A stretch of DNA of 64,000 nucleotides, taken from contig NZ_JASAMB010000001.1 in assembly GCF_029948125.1 (NCBI RefSeq), positions 248,001 through 312,000 on the forward strand, in the 5' to 3' direction. The first letter of the stretch is position 1; each line of letters opens with the position of its first letter. Of the stretch, positions 19,667 to 27,818 are shown piece by piece. The notes beneath the pieces were generated by a model that was given only the letters and a program-made list of their open reading frames with translations, did not search any database and was not told the origin of the DNA. Origin of the DNA: Catellatospora sp. KI3 (GTDB taxonomy: Bacteria > Actinomycetota > Actinomycetes > Mycobacteriales > Micromonosporaceae). The position numbers and the translations under genes are program-made.

Positions 19667-20356
19667 TCAGAGGAGGGCGTAGACGGTGGTGGCGTGGGCT
19701 ACCAGGGTGCCTTTGGCGGTCATGGTGATGTCGGCGAAGGCCATGGTGCGGCCGAGCTTGGTCAGCCGGGCGGTGACCAGGACGTCGCTGCCGAGCACCG
19801 GCCGCTGGAACGTCGTGGACAGCTGCACCGTGGTCATCGGCACGAAGCCGCCCCGGGCCGCGCTGACCGCGATCACCGTGGCCGTGTCCGCAGCGGCCAT
19901 CAGTGCCTGCCCGCTGAGCGCGCCGCCCTCCCGGGCCAGCCGGTCCGACCAGGGCAGCCGCAGCGTGGCCCAGTCCGGGCCGGTCTCGGCCACCGACAGG
20001 CCCAGCTCCAGCACCCAGGGCGCGAAGTTCTCGGCGAGCACGCGGTCGCCGTCGAACACCTCGGCCGCCGCCGCCGGCGCGCTGCCGCCCGCGACACTGG
20101 GCAGCACCTGGACCTCCGCGCCGGACGGGACCGGCGTCTCCTGGCCGTCGAGCATGCGGCAGTCCTCTCCGTCGACGTACACGTTCACATAGCGGCGCAG
20201 CTCGCCGCGTTCGTCGCGCAGGCGCCTGCCCAGCCTGGGCCAGCGCCGCGACACCTCGTCGAGCACCGCGCGCAGCGTACCGCCGGAGTCGACCTCCAGC
20301 CGCGACGCGCCGCCGGACTCGGTCCGCAGCGGGCCCGGCACCAGGACCGTCACCAT
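19667..20356 (-). CDS. MoaD/ThiS-like domain fused to hotdog thioesterase
   Basis: A 229-residue two-domain protein. Residues 1-91 are a beta-grasp MoaD/ThiS-like sulfur-carrier domain: MVTVLVPGPLR, a TLRAVLDEVSRRWPRLGRRL helix, YVNVYVDGED, then EVQVLPSVAGG with the diglycine at 90-91. MoaD and ThiS normally end at this diglycine; here about 138 residues follow. They form a PaaI/hotdog thioesterase-like domain (LRLPWSDRLAREGGALSGQALMAAADTATVIAV, then MTTVQLSTTFQRPV). ATG 20356 overlaps the stop of the upstream Asp-box gene by one base (TGATG), so the two are translationally coupled. The reading frame is continuous with no sign of a frameshift. Whether the diglycine is exposed by cleavage is unknown. 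Confidence 0.75.
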   Translation of the reverse strand: MVTVLVPGPLRTESGGASRLEVDSGGTLRAVLDEVSRRWPRLGRRLRDERGELRRYVNVYVDGEDCRMLDGQETPVPSGAEVQVLPSVAGGSAPAAAAEVFDGDRVLAENFAPWVLELGLSVAETGPDWATLRLPWSDRLAREGGALSGQALMAAADTATVIAVSAARGGFVPMTTVQLSTTFQRPVLGSDVLVTARLTKLGRTMAFADITMTAKGTLVAHATTVYALL

Positions 20357-21447
20357 CAGAGCCGCACCGCCCGTACGCACAGCACGTCGGGCAGGTGCGC
20401 GGCGGCCAGCGCCCAGCTGTCGCCCTCGTCGGCGCTGGCGTACACCTCGCCGGTGCGGGTGCCGAAGTAGACCCCGGCCGGGTCGCCGTCGTCGACGCAC
20501 ATCGCGTCGCGCAGCACCGACGGGTAGAACGGGGCCGCGGGCAGGCCGTACGCCTGGGGCGCCCAGGTCGAGCCCGCGTCGGTGCTGCGGAACACCCGGC
20601 ACTTGAAGTCGACCGGGAACCGCTGCGCGTCGGCGGTGAGCGGGAAGTTCCACACCGTCCCGCCCCGGCGCGGATGCGCCACGATCGGGAAGCCGAAGTC
20701 GCTGGGCAGCGAGTCGGCGATCGACGTCCAGCTGCGACCGTCGTCGTCGGACCGGTAGACGCCGTGGTGGTTCTGCAGGTACAGCCGCTCCGGGTCCCCG
20801 GCGTCGCGGGCGACCTTGTGCACGCACTGGCCGAACTCGGGGAACCGGTCGGGCTCGGGCAGGAACACCGCCTGGATGCCGGTGTTGGACGCCTGCCAGC
20901 TCTCGCCGCCGTCCTCGGTGCGGTAGACGCCGCCGGTGGAGATCGCGACCAGCACCCGGCGCGGGTCGGTCGGGTGCGGCAGGATCGTGTGGAACGCCTG
21001 CCCGCCGAACCCCTCGCCCCAGCGCGGCCGGTGCGGGTGCTCCCACAGGCCGCGGACCAGGTCGTACGTCGTGCCGCCGTTGGTGGAGCGGAACACGGCC
21101 CCCGGCTCGGTGCCCGCCCAGACGAGGTCCGGCTCGGCGGCGGGCCCCGGGGCGATCGCCCAGACCCGGCGCAGCGCCGTGTCGGTGTCGGCGGGGAAGG
21201 CCAGCGGGGCGTGGTCGGGCTCGCGCCAGCAGCCGCCCAGGTCGTCGCTGACGGCGACGCTGGGCCCGAAGTGCGAGCTGTCGACTCCCGCGAGCAGCCG
21301 GGGCGTGGACCGCCGGGTGTCGACGCCCACGGCGTACACCGAGGTCATCGGGAACTGGGGCACGGACACGTCCCAGGCGTCACCGACCCGGTCTCGCCGG
21401 GCCAGGAACAGCCCCTTCGCGGTGCCTATCAGCAGCAGTACGGTCAT
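20356..21447 (-). CDS. Asp-box (BNR) repeat beta-propeller protein
   Basis: A 363-residue protein with at least five sialidase-type Asp-box repeats of S/T-x-D/N-x-G-x-T/S-W type: FRSTNGGTTYD, YRTEDGGESW, YRSDDDGRSW, FRSTDAGSTW and YASADEGDSW. These build a beta-propeller. No signal peptide is seen (MTVLLLIGTAKGLFLARR is the first blade strand), and sialidase catalytic residues are not apparent, so labels such as glycosyl hydrolase or sialidase would overstate it. ATG 21447 has GAGGTCG upstream. The downstream MoaD-like gene is coupled to it, which suggests joint function. Confidence 0.8.
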   Translation of the reverse strand: MTVLLLIGTAKGLFLARRDRVGDAWDVSVPQFPMTSVYAVGVDTRRSTPRLLAGVDSSHFGPSVAVSDDLGGCWREPDHAPLAFPADTDTALRRVWAIAPGPAAEPDLVWAGTEPGAVFRSTNGGTTYDLVRGLWEHPHRPRWGEGFGGQAFHTILPHPTDPRRVLVAISTGGVYRTEDGGESWQASNTGIQAVFLPEPDRFPEFGQCVHKVARDAGDPERLYLQNHHGVYRSDDDGRSWTSIADSLPSDFGFPIVAHPRRGGTVWNFPLTADAQRFPVDFKCRVFRSTDAGSTWAPQAYGLPAAPFYPSVLRDAMCVDDGDPAGVYFGTRTGEVYASADEGDSWALAAAHLPDVLCVRAVRL

Positions 21448-21536
21448 CGTCGACCTCGCTCCACCTGTGCCTTGCCGAATGCGGGCCAGTATGCCCGTGA
21501 CGTCCGACACAACACACTACGTGGAACAATCGGCCC

Positions 21537-21881
21537 GTGACCCGCTTCCGCCTGCCCGCGCCCATCACCGTCGCCGCCGCCGTCACCGCGATCGGAGCGC
21601 TGCCGATCGCCGCCCTCGGCGGCCTGTACCTGCTGGTGCTGCTGGTGCCGCTGGTGATCGCGGTGTGGGCGTGGCGCGCCGGAACCGACGCCGACGCCGA
21701 CGGCCTGCACGTACGCGCGCTGCTGGCGACCCGCGACATCGCCTGGGCGCAGGTCGACGAGCTCCGGGTGGACGGCCCGCGCCGCGTGGTCGCGGCGCTG
21801 CTGGACGGCACGGTGATCCCCCTGACCGCCGTCCGCCCCACCGACCTCCCCCGACTCGCGGCCACCGCCAACCACGCCTGA
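21537..21881 (+). CDS. Small membrane PH-domain protein
   Basis: A 114-residue protein with two N-terminal membrane segments (ITVAAAVTAIGALPIAALGG and LYLLVLLVPLVIAVWAWRAG). A short bacterial PH-like domain (ADGLHVRALLATRDIAWAQVDELRVD) follows, with the Gly-Leu strand then 'I.W..V..L' pattern. It starts with GTG at 21537 and diverges from the Asp-box gene. This is a common actinobacterial family without assigned function; it is a much shorter relative of the membrane protein at 4012-5079. Confidence 0.7.
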   Translation: MTRFRLPAPITVAAAVTAIGALPIAALGGLYLLVLLVPLVIAVWAWRAGTDADADGLHVRALLATRDIAWAQVDELRVDGPRRVVAALLDGTVIPLTAVRPTDLPRLAATANHA

Positions 21882-21921
21882 CGCCGCCATCGCCACGCGG
21901 GCGCCGCGGGCGCCGCGATGC

Positions 21922-21989
21922 GGGTGCAGTTTCGGGGAAACTGCAGGAATCTTGGGCCGCATTCGCGCACTTTCCCTGAAACTGCACCC
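21922..21989. repeat. Inverted-repeat family A, copy 1
   Basis: GGGTGCAGTTTCGGGGAAA and TTTCCCTGAAACTGCACCC form arms of about 19 bp, with GCAGGAATC and CATTCGCGC flanking the loop. It lies in the convergent gap between the small PH-domain gene and the 2-hydroxyacid dehydrogenase, followed by a GCGCC pentanucleotide run to 22016. Confidence 0.9.
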
Positions 21990-22043
21990 GCGCCGCGCCG
22001 CGCCGCGCCGCGCCGCGGGGGCGAAGGCGGGGCGGGCGCGCGG

Positions 22044-22967
22044 TCAGTAGCCGTCGTGGACCTGGTTGGTGAGGGGGGTGCCGGCGGCATGGCGGCGGAG
22101 CTGGTCGCCGACGAGGCGGTACGCCTTGGGCAGCAGGCCGCGCACCGTTCCGGCCACATGCGGGGTGAGCAGCAGGTTCGGCGCGTCCCACAGCGGGTGG
22201 TCCGGCGGTAGCGGCTCGGGGTCGGTGACGTCGACCGCCGCCCACAGCCGTCCCGTGTTCAGCTCCTTCACCAGCGCGCCCGTGTCGACCACCGGCCCGC
22301 GCGCGGCGTTCACCAGCAGCGACCCGTCCGGCATCGCGGCCAGGAACGCCGCGTCGACCATCCCGCGCGTCTGCGGGGTCAGCGGCACGAGCAGCACCAC
22401 GACGTCGGCGTACGGCAGCAGCTCGGGCAGCTCGTCCACCCCGTGCACGCCCGGCCGGGCGGTGCGCGCCGCGTACGTCAGCTCCACCTCGAACGGGGCC
22501 AGCCGCGCCGCCGTGGCCGCCCCGATCGACCCGGCGCCCACGATCAGCACCCGCTTGCCCTCGACCACGTCCGTCGGCGTGACCTCGGCGTACGACCAGC
22601 GGTGGTCCGCCTGCGCCCGCGCGTAGTGGTCGAAGCGCCGCAGCGAGGACAGGATCGCCGCGACCACCCACTCGGCGGTGTGCCCGTCGTGTACTCCGCG
22701 CGCGTCGCACAGCAGCACCCCGTCGGCCAGCCGTCCCGCCCAGGCGTCCGCGCCCGCCGAGAGCAGCTGCACCACCTTCAGGTTCGGCATGGAGGCGGCC
22801 AGCCCGACCGCGTCGCCGGTGCTCAGGAACGGCGGCACCCAGAACTCGACCCGGGCCGGGTCGCCGGGCGGCGGTGCGTCCGCGCGGGCCAGTACCTCCA
22901 CCACGGCACCGGCGGGCAGCGGCCCCATCAGGTCGCGACCGGCCTCGTGCGGGATCCAGATCTCCAC
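22044..22967 (-). CDS. D-isomer-specific 2-hydroxyacid dehydrogenase
   Basis: A 307-residue NAD(P)-dependent oxidoreductase of the D-2-hydroxyacid dehydrogenase family. The nucleotide loop is GAGSIG at 144-149, and the catalytic triad is R223 (NAARGP), E251 (TDPEPLP) and H270 (LTPHVAGT). The protein is shorter than SerA and lacks ACT domains, so it is not a second phosphoglycerate dehydrogenase. Likely substrates are glyoxylate/hydroxypyruvate-type 2-oxo acids, but that cannot be read from sequence. It lies downstream of the sigma/anti-sigma genes on the same strand, separated by a family D repeat. Confidence 0.85.
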   Translation of the reverse strand: MEIWIPHEAGRDLMGPLPAGAVVEVLARADAPPPGDPARVEFWVPPFLSTGDAVGLAASMPNLKVVQLLSAGADAWAGRLADGVLLCDARGVHDGHTAEWVVAAILSSLRRFDHYARAQADHRWSYAEVTPTDVVEGKRVLIVGAGSIGAATAARLAPFEVELTYAARTARPGVHGVDELPELLPYADVVVLLVPLTPQTRGMVDAAFLAAMPDGSLLVNAARGPVVDTGALVKELNTGRLWAAVDVTDPEPLPPDHPLWDAPNLLLTPHVAGTVRGLLPKAYRLVGDQLRRHAAGTPLTNQVHDGY

Positions 22968-23020
22968 GCCGCCACGCTAACCCACCCGCCCCGCCCTGCC
23001 GCGCGGGAACCCGGCGGGCG

Positions 23021-23073
23021 TTAAGAAGGGCCCCTTCTTCTACGTGAAGCGATAAGAAGGGGCCCTTCCTTAC
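23021..23073. repeat. Inverted-repeat family D, copy 2
   Basis: Two palindromes, AAGAAGGGCCCCTTCTT and GAAGGGGCCCTTC, share with copy 1 (265-317) the linker GAAGCGATAAGAAGG and the end CCTTCCTTAC. The compensating change of central bases between copies keeps each palindrome paired. It ends 7 bp from the stop of the sigma-factor partner gene. Confidence 0.85.
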
Positions 23074-23079
23074 ACCGGG

Positions 23080-24477
23080 TCAGGACCAGTCGGCGCCGAT
23101 GCGGGGGGCGGGTGTGGGGTCGGTGTTGGGGATGGCGGGCAGGGGGCCGGTGCCGGTGGCGACCACGTCGCCTGCGGCGTCGAGGGCGCGCAGGCGCAGG
23201 GTCGCGCCGCGGGTGTAGACGAGGCCGCCGACGCCGCCGGTCAGGGCGGATGTGCTGACGACGCCGCCTTCGTCGTCGACCACCTGCAGCTTGACCGCGT
23301 CGGGTGGAGCGAGCACCAGTAGTCGGCCGGATCCGGTGCTGCTGCCCGGGCGCGGGGTGGTCGAGGGCTCGGTGCCCGGATACTGCCAGTGCTCGACCGC
23401 GGTGATCTCGTCCTCGCGCTGCTGCATGGCCTTGGTGACGGTGAAGGTGTAGTCGTTCTCCTCCTGCACCGAGATCCGCCACCCGGCGCGGGTCTGCACC
23501 TTGGTCACCGCGAAGACGGGCTCGTCGGCGGGTCCGCCGGGGGTACGGCCGACGTACAGCAGCCGCGCCGGTGCGACCGCATCGGTCAGGTCGGCCCGCC
23601 GTACCGCGTCCAGACCCCGCGAGCCGGTCTCGCCGCGGGCACCGACGATCGCGGCGTCCATTTCGGCCTGGGTGTACTGCCGGCCCATCTCGGTCGTGCC
23701 GTGGAGCTCCGCCGGGCCCTGGTAGCGCACCTGCCCGTCGCAGGTGACCCGGTACCACAGGCCGGTCCGCTCGGTGGCGGCCCAGTCGCCGGTGGGCTCG
23801 TCGCGCCACCGCAGGACCGGATCCGCCGAGTCGGCCGAGGCCACCTGGCATCCGGCCGGCGCCAGGCTGAGGTTGAAGTACGGCGCGTCCAGCCGGTTGA
23901 AGTCGTGCTCCGACACGGTGAAGTACGGCGACAGCACCCGGATGGCGGTCCAGCCGCCGTCCAGCTCGAACTCGTGCGGATCAGGGCGCTCCTCGACCCT
24001 GGCCGTGAACCGGGTGCTGCGCACCATGGCCACCTGCTGATGGTCGTCGTAGCGGACCGCGATCACCACCCGGTGGAAGCCGAAGTCCCCGGCGAACAGC
24101 ACCTTGACCTGCCCGTCGAAGTCGAACCGCTCCTGGCGCAGCTGCTCGGTCAGCTGCGCCAGGTATGCCTGGTCGACCGCGAGCGAACCGCGCACCGGCG
24201 ACTCGATCAGTCGCCGTACCCAGGGCGTGATCTCCTTGGTGCCGGTGTGCAGCGCGGTCGCGTCGCCGTCCGAGGGTGCCGGAGAGGGTGCCGCGCCGGG
24301 CTGCGCCAGTGGGCTCAGCAACGCCGCGACCAGGGCCGCGACCAGGGCGGAGCCGAGGCCCGCCAGCCGGTACCGGCGGGCGCGGCGGCGCCGCATCAGC
24401 CGGCCGTACGGGTCGTCGGCGGGCACCACCGGCGCCGCCAGCCACGCGAACGACTCCCTGAGCCGCTGCTCGGTCAT
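23080..24477 (-). CDS. Putative anti-sigma / sigma-associated membrane protein
   Basis: A 465-residue protein with a short N-terminal cytoplasmic part (MTEQRLRESFAWLAAPVVPA, then Arg-rich RRRRARRYR), one membrane segment at about 38-57 (LAGLGSALVAALVAALLSP) and a large extracytoplasmic domain of about 400 residues. I do not recognise the outer domain. Its ATG overlaps the sigma-factor stop (ATGA), so the two are translationally coupled, as is usual for anti-sigma factors. The cytoplasmic part has no clear zinc-binding anti-sigma (HxxxCxxC) motif, so the anti-sigma role is inferred from position and topology. Confidence 0.6.
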   Translation of the reverse strand: MTEQRLRESFAWLAAPVVPADDPYGRLMRRRRARRYRLAGLGSALVAALVAALLSPLAQPGAAPSPAPSDGDATALHTGTKEITPWVRRLIESPVRGSLAVDQAYLAQLTEQLRQERFDFDGQVKVLFAGDFGFHRVVIAVRYDDHQQVAMVRSTRFTARVEERPDPHEFELDGGWTAIRVLSPYFTVSEHDFNRLDAPYFNLSLAPAGCQVASADSADPVLRWRDEPTGDWAATERTGLWYRVTCDGQVRYQGPAELHGTTEMGRQYTQAEMDAAIVGARGETGSRGLDAVRRADLTDAVAPARLLYVGRTPGGPADEPVFAVTKVQTRAGWRISVQEENDYTFTVTKAMQQREDEITAVEHWQYPGTEPSTTPRPGSSTGSGRLLVLAPPDAVKLQVVDDEGGVVSTSALTGGVGGLVYTRGATLRLRALDAAGDVVATGTGPLPAIPNTDPTPAPRIGADWS

Positions 24478-24980
24478 GCGGTCACCTCGACCATCCGCGC
24501 CGCCGCGCCCCCGTCGTGCCCCAATACCGTCCGCAGCCGGTCCAGCCCTCGGCTGGCCTGCGACTTCACCGAACCGACCGAGCAGCCGAGCAGCCGCGCG
24601 GTCTCCACTTCGGACTGGTCCTCCCAGTAGCGCAGCACCAGCACCGCGCGCATCCGCACCGGCAGCGTCGCCAGCGCCCGCAGCAGCTCGTCCCGCTCGG
24701 CGTGCACACCCGCGCCGTCGGGGCGCCCGCGCTCCGGCAGGCTGCCGGTGAGCAGTTCCCGTGAGCCGATCCGCCGCCACACGCTGATGCGCTGGTTCAC
24801 CAGGGCCCGGCGCAGGTACGGCATCGGCTCGTCCAGCCGGTTCCACCGCTGGTACGCCTTGAGCAGCACCGACTGCACCAGGTCCTCGGCCGCGTGCAGC
24901 GACCCCGTCAGCAGGTACGCGGTCCGCAGCAGCTCGCCGTAGCGCGACCTGACGAACTCGCGGAACTCGTCCTCGGCCAT
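24474..24980 (-). CDS. SigE-family ECF-type RNA polymerase sigma factor
   Basis: A 168-residue sigma factor of the actinobacterial SigE-like ECF subgroup. Region 2 is EFREFVRSRYGELLRTAYLLTGSLHAAEDLVQSVLLKAYQRW. Region 4 is LATLPVRMRAVLVLRYWEDQSEVETARLLGCSVGSVKSQASRGLDRLR. ATG 24980 has GGAGGAG a few bases upstream; the longer ATG 25010 start is less likely. It is coupled to the membrane protein downstream and divergent from the PQQ-dehydrogenase-like gene, about 100 bp away. ECF factors often direct their own promoter, but no matching site was identified. Confidence 0.88.
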   Translation of the reverse strand: MAEDEFREFVRSRYGELLRTAYLLTGSLHAAEDLVQSVLLKAYQRWNRLDEPMPYLRRALVNQRISVWRRIGSRELLTGSLPERGRPDGAGVHAERDELLRALATLPVRMRAVLVLRYWEDQSEVETARLLGCSVGSVKSQASRGLDRLRTVLGHDGGAAARMVEVTA

Positions 24981-25083
24981 ACGGCTCCTCCTTCCGTCAA
25001 CCCTCTGCACGCGGTCCGCGCGGCGCAGGTTGAGAGGAACGGAGCATTAGTTGAGCACGTGTCGCCGCAGTAGGCTCGATCTC

Positions 25084-26199
25084 ATGTCTTGGCACCGCAC
25101 CCCGCTCGCGCTCGGCGTCGCCGCCGCGCTCGCCCTGGTGGCGGGCTGCACGGACCGCGCCCCGGACATCGTGGCCTCGCAGGCGCCGACGCTGCCGGCG
25201 CCCTCGGCGTCCGCCCCGGCGGCGGGCCCGCAGGTGTCCGCCGTGGACACCGTCGCGACCGGCCTGCGGGTGCCGTGGGGGGTGGCGTTCCTGCCCGACG
25301 GGTCGGCGCTGGTCACCGAGCGCGACTCGCGCCGGGTGCTGCGGGTCGAGCCGGGCGGCGGCAAGCCCCCCGCCGAGGTGGGCCGGATCACCGAGGCGGA
25401 CCCGACCGGCGAGGGCGGCCTGCTCGGCATCGCCGTGTCGCCGCGGTACGCGCAGGACCAGACGGTGTTCCTGTACTACACGACCCGGGAGGACAACCGG
25501 GTCGTGCGCTGGAAGCTCGGCGGGCGGCCGGAGCCGATCGTCACCGGCATCCCGATCTCGGGCATCCACAACGGCGGCCGGCTGGCGTTCGGGCCGGACG
25601 GCTACCTGTACGCGACCACCGGCGACGCCTCCGAGCGCGGCAACTCGCAGAACCTGGACAGCCTCGGCGGCAAGATCCTGCGGATGACGCCGGACGGCGA
25701 GGCCGCGCCGGGCAACCCGTTCGGGACGCTGATCTGGTCGTACGGCCACCGCAACGTGCAGGGCATCGCCTGGGACTCCGGCGGCCACCTGTGGGCCACC
25801 GAGTTCGGCCAGAACACGTGGGACGAGGTCAACCGGATCGAGCCGGGGAAGAACTACGGCTGGCCGACCGTCGAGGGCGCCGCCGGGGACAAGCGCTTCA
25901 CCGACCCGGTCGTGGCCTGGCACACCGATGAGGCGTCCTGCTCCGGCGCGGGCATCGTCCGGGACGCGCTGGTCGCGGCGTGCCTGAAGGGTGAGCGGCT
26001 GTGGCTGCTGCCCGTCGGCCCGGACGGCAGGCTGCACGGCAAGCCGGTCGCCGCGATGGTCGGCGAGGCCGGTCGGCTGCGCGACGCCCACCCGGCCCCG
26101 GACGGCTCGCTGTGGGTGCTCACCAGCAACCACGACGGGCGGGGCGACCCCGAGCCGCACGACGATCGGATTCTGCGCATAACCCTCGGCGGGGTGTGA
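25084..26199 (+). CDS. PQQ-dependent glucose/sorbosone dehydrogenase-like lipoprotein
   Basis: A 371-residue exported lipoprotein: signal peptide with lipobox LVAGC (Cys22), then a Pro/Ala linker. A six-blade propeller of the soluble aldose/sorbosone dehydrogenase (YliI/GDH-B) type follows, with VPWGVAFLPDGSALVTER, EGGLLGIAVSP, IHNGGRLAFGPDGYLYATTGD, SYGHRNVQGIAW and NYGWPTVEG. The conserved histidines of the PQQ site (IHNGG, YGHRN) are present. Family members oxidise sugars on the cell surface; the substrate here is unknown. ATG 25084 is preferred over 25051 because it gives a canonical signal peptide. Confidence 0.88.
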   Translation: MSWHRTPLALGVAAALALVAGCTDRAPDIVASQAPTLPAPSASAPAAGPQVSAVDTVATGLRVPWGVAFLPDGSALVTERDSRRVLRVEPGGGKPPAEVGRITEADPTGEGGLLGIAVSPRYAQDQTVFLYYTTREDNRVVRWKLGGRPEPIVTGIPISGIHNGGRLAFGPDGYLYATTGDASERGNSQNLDSLGGKILRMTPDGEAAPGNPFGTLIWSYGHRNVQGIAWDSGGHLWATEFGQNTWDEVNRIEPGKNYGWPTVEGAAGDKRFTDPVVAWHTDEASCSGAGIVRDALVAACLKGERLWLLPVGPDGRLHGKPVAAMVGEAGRLRDAHPAPDGSLWVLTSNHDGRGDPEPHDDRILRITLGGV

Positions 26200-26219
26200 G
26201 CGGCGGGCATGATGGTCCG

Positions 26220-27716
26220 ATGAGCGCGCGACCGTGGCCGGGGCGAGCATGGCTGCGCCGCATCCCGGTCCGCCGCATCGGTGCCTGCCTGGGCCTGCTC
26301 GCCGTGGCCCTGTCCGGGCTGGCACTGGGCCTGTTCCTGTTCGCGGCGACCAGTGTGGACGTCGGCCCGTTCCGGTCCACCCTCACCGTCAGCCCGTCGC
26401 TGAACGGCGACACCGAGGTCGACCTGCCGCCGCTGGGCTCGCTGTGGCTGGACAGCCACGACGGCCCGGCGCATCTCAACGTACGGCTCGACTCGCTGGA
26501 CCGGGCCCGTACCGAAGCCCTGATCACGGACCCGGCCGGGATCACCGTGGCCAGCCGGACCGCCGTGGACGACGTCCGCGCGGGCGTCACCCGGCTGCTG
26601 CTGCGAGCCACGGCGGTGGCGGTGCTGGGCGCGATGCTGCTCACGGCGCTGATCTACCGGCGCATGCGCCAGGTCGCCTGGGCGGGCGGGCTGGCCCTGG
26701 CCGTGATGGCGGGCAGCTTCGGCGCCGCGTTCGGCACCTTCAACCCGGCCGCCCTCAAGGAGCCCCGGTACGAGGGCCTGCTGGCCAACGCCCCGTCGGT
26801 GGTCGGCGACGCCCAGCGCATCGCCGACCGCTACGACGAGTACGCCGCGCAGCTGCAGAAGCTGGTCGAGAACGTCGGCAAGCTCTACGCCACGGTGCAG
26901 AACCTGCCGGTGTACGCCCCCGACGACGGCACGCTGCGCGTGCTGCACGTCTCCGACCTGCACCTGAACCCGGCGGCCTGGTCGGTGATCCGCACCGTGG
27001 TGGACAACTTCCACATCGACGTGGTGGTCGACACCGGCGACATCACCGACTGGGGCAGCGAGCCGGAGCGGGCGTTCGTGGCCTCGATCTCGTTGCTGAA
27101 GGTGCCGTACGTGTTCGTACGCGGCAATCACGACTCGGCCGTGACGCAGGCCGCCGTCGCCCGCCAGCCGAACGCGATCGTGCTCGACGACAAGGTCGTC
27201 ACCGTCGCGGGGCTGCGCATCGCGGGCATCGGCGACCCGCGCTTCACCCCCGACAAGGAGCAGGAGCCTACCGGGTCCGGGGTCTCCAAGCAGACGCTGG
27301 AGCGCATCATCGAGGTCGGCGACACGCTCGCGAACACCATCGGCGAGCAGCCGGACCAGCGGGTCGACCTCGCGATGGTGCACGACCCGATGTCGGCGGG
27401 GCCGCTGGCCGGGTACGCGCCCGTGGTGCTGGCCGGGCACCGGCACGTACGCGAGGTGACCCGGCTCGGTGACGGCGAGACGCTGCTGATGGTCGAGGGT
27501 TCGACCGGCGGCGCCGGGCTGCGCGGCCTCGAGGGCGACAAGCCGACCCCGCTGGCCCTGTCGGTCCTCTACTACGACAAGGACCACAAGCTCATGGCGT
27601 ACGACGACATCACGGTCGGCGGGGCCGGCCTGGCCGAGGTGGCCCTCTCCCGCCACGTCATCGACGACGCCACCGCCGCCCCCTCAGCCGCCGGCGTCAC
27701 CCCCACCCCCCGCTGA
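26220..27716 (+). CDS. Membrane-anchored metallophosphoesterase
   Basis: A 498-residue protein. An N-terminal membrane segment (about 20-43) is followed by an external loop and two more hydrophobic segments (about 129-146 and 153-174). A coiled-coil-like stretch (EYAAQLQKLVENVGKLY) precedes a calcineurin-like phosphoesterase domain. The metal ligands are complete: VSDLHLN (D246, H248), DTGDITD (D274), RGNHD (N303, H304), a later VHDP and AGHRH. The N-terminal half lacks a recognisable domain. It starts 20 bp after the PQQ-dehydrogenase-like gene and is likely co-transcribed. Substrate unknown. Confidence 0.85.
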   Translation: MSARPWPGRAWLRRIPVRRIGACLGLLAVALSGLALGLFLFAATSVDVGPFRSTLTVSPSLNGDTEVDLPPLGSLWLDSHDGPAHLNVRLDSLDRARTEALITDPAGITVASRTAVDDVRAGVTRLLLRATAVAVLGAMLLTALIYRRMRQVAWAGGLALAVMAGSFGAAFGTFNPAALKEPRYEGLLANAPSVVGDAQRIADRYDEYAAQLQKLVENVGKLYATVQNLPVYAPDDGTLRVLHVSDLHLNPAAWSVIRTVVDNFHIDVVVDTGDITDWGSEPERAFVASISLLKVPYVFVRGNHDSAVTQAAVARQPNAIVLDDKVVTVAGLRIAGIGDPRFTPDKEQEPTGSGVSKQTLERIIEVGDTLANTIGEQPDQRVDLAMVHDPMSAGPLAGYAPVVLAGHRHVREVTRLGDGETLLMVEGSTGGAGLRGLEGDKPTPLALSVLYYDKDHKLMAYDDITVGGAGLAEVALSRHVIDDATAAPSAAGVTPTPR

Positions 27717-27729
27717 CCCATCCGCTTTA

Positions 27730-27795
27730 AATTGACGCTGGCCTATCCAGAAGACGGATCTCGTGAAACCGTCTTCTGGATAGGCCAGCGTCGAT
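27730..27795. repeat. Inverted-repeat family C, copy 1
   Basis: GACGCTGGCCTATCCAGAAG and CTTCTGGATAGGCCAGCGTC are perfect complementary arms with a short loop. The inner ACGG/CCGT extends the stem. It fills the 102-bp convergent gap between the phosphoesterase gene and gatB. The second copy is at 54714-54780. Confidence 0.9.
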
Positions 27796-27818
27796 AAAAG
27801 GCGGGGCGGGAGACCGGG

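Noticed and set aside
26001-26219. Longer start for the metallophosphoesterase within the PQQ-dehydrogenase-like gene
   Set aside because: It would overlap a conserved upstream gene by 200 bp; ATG 26220 gives a typical positively charged, membrane-anchored N-terminus.
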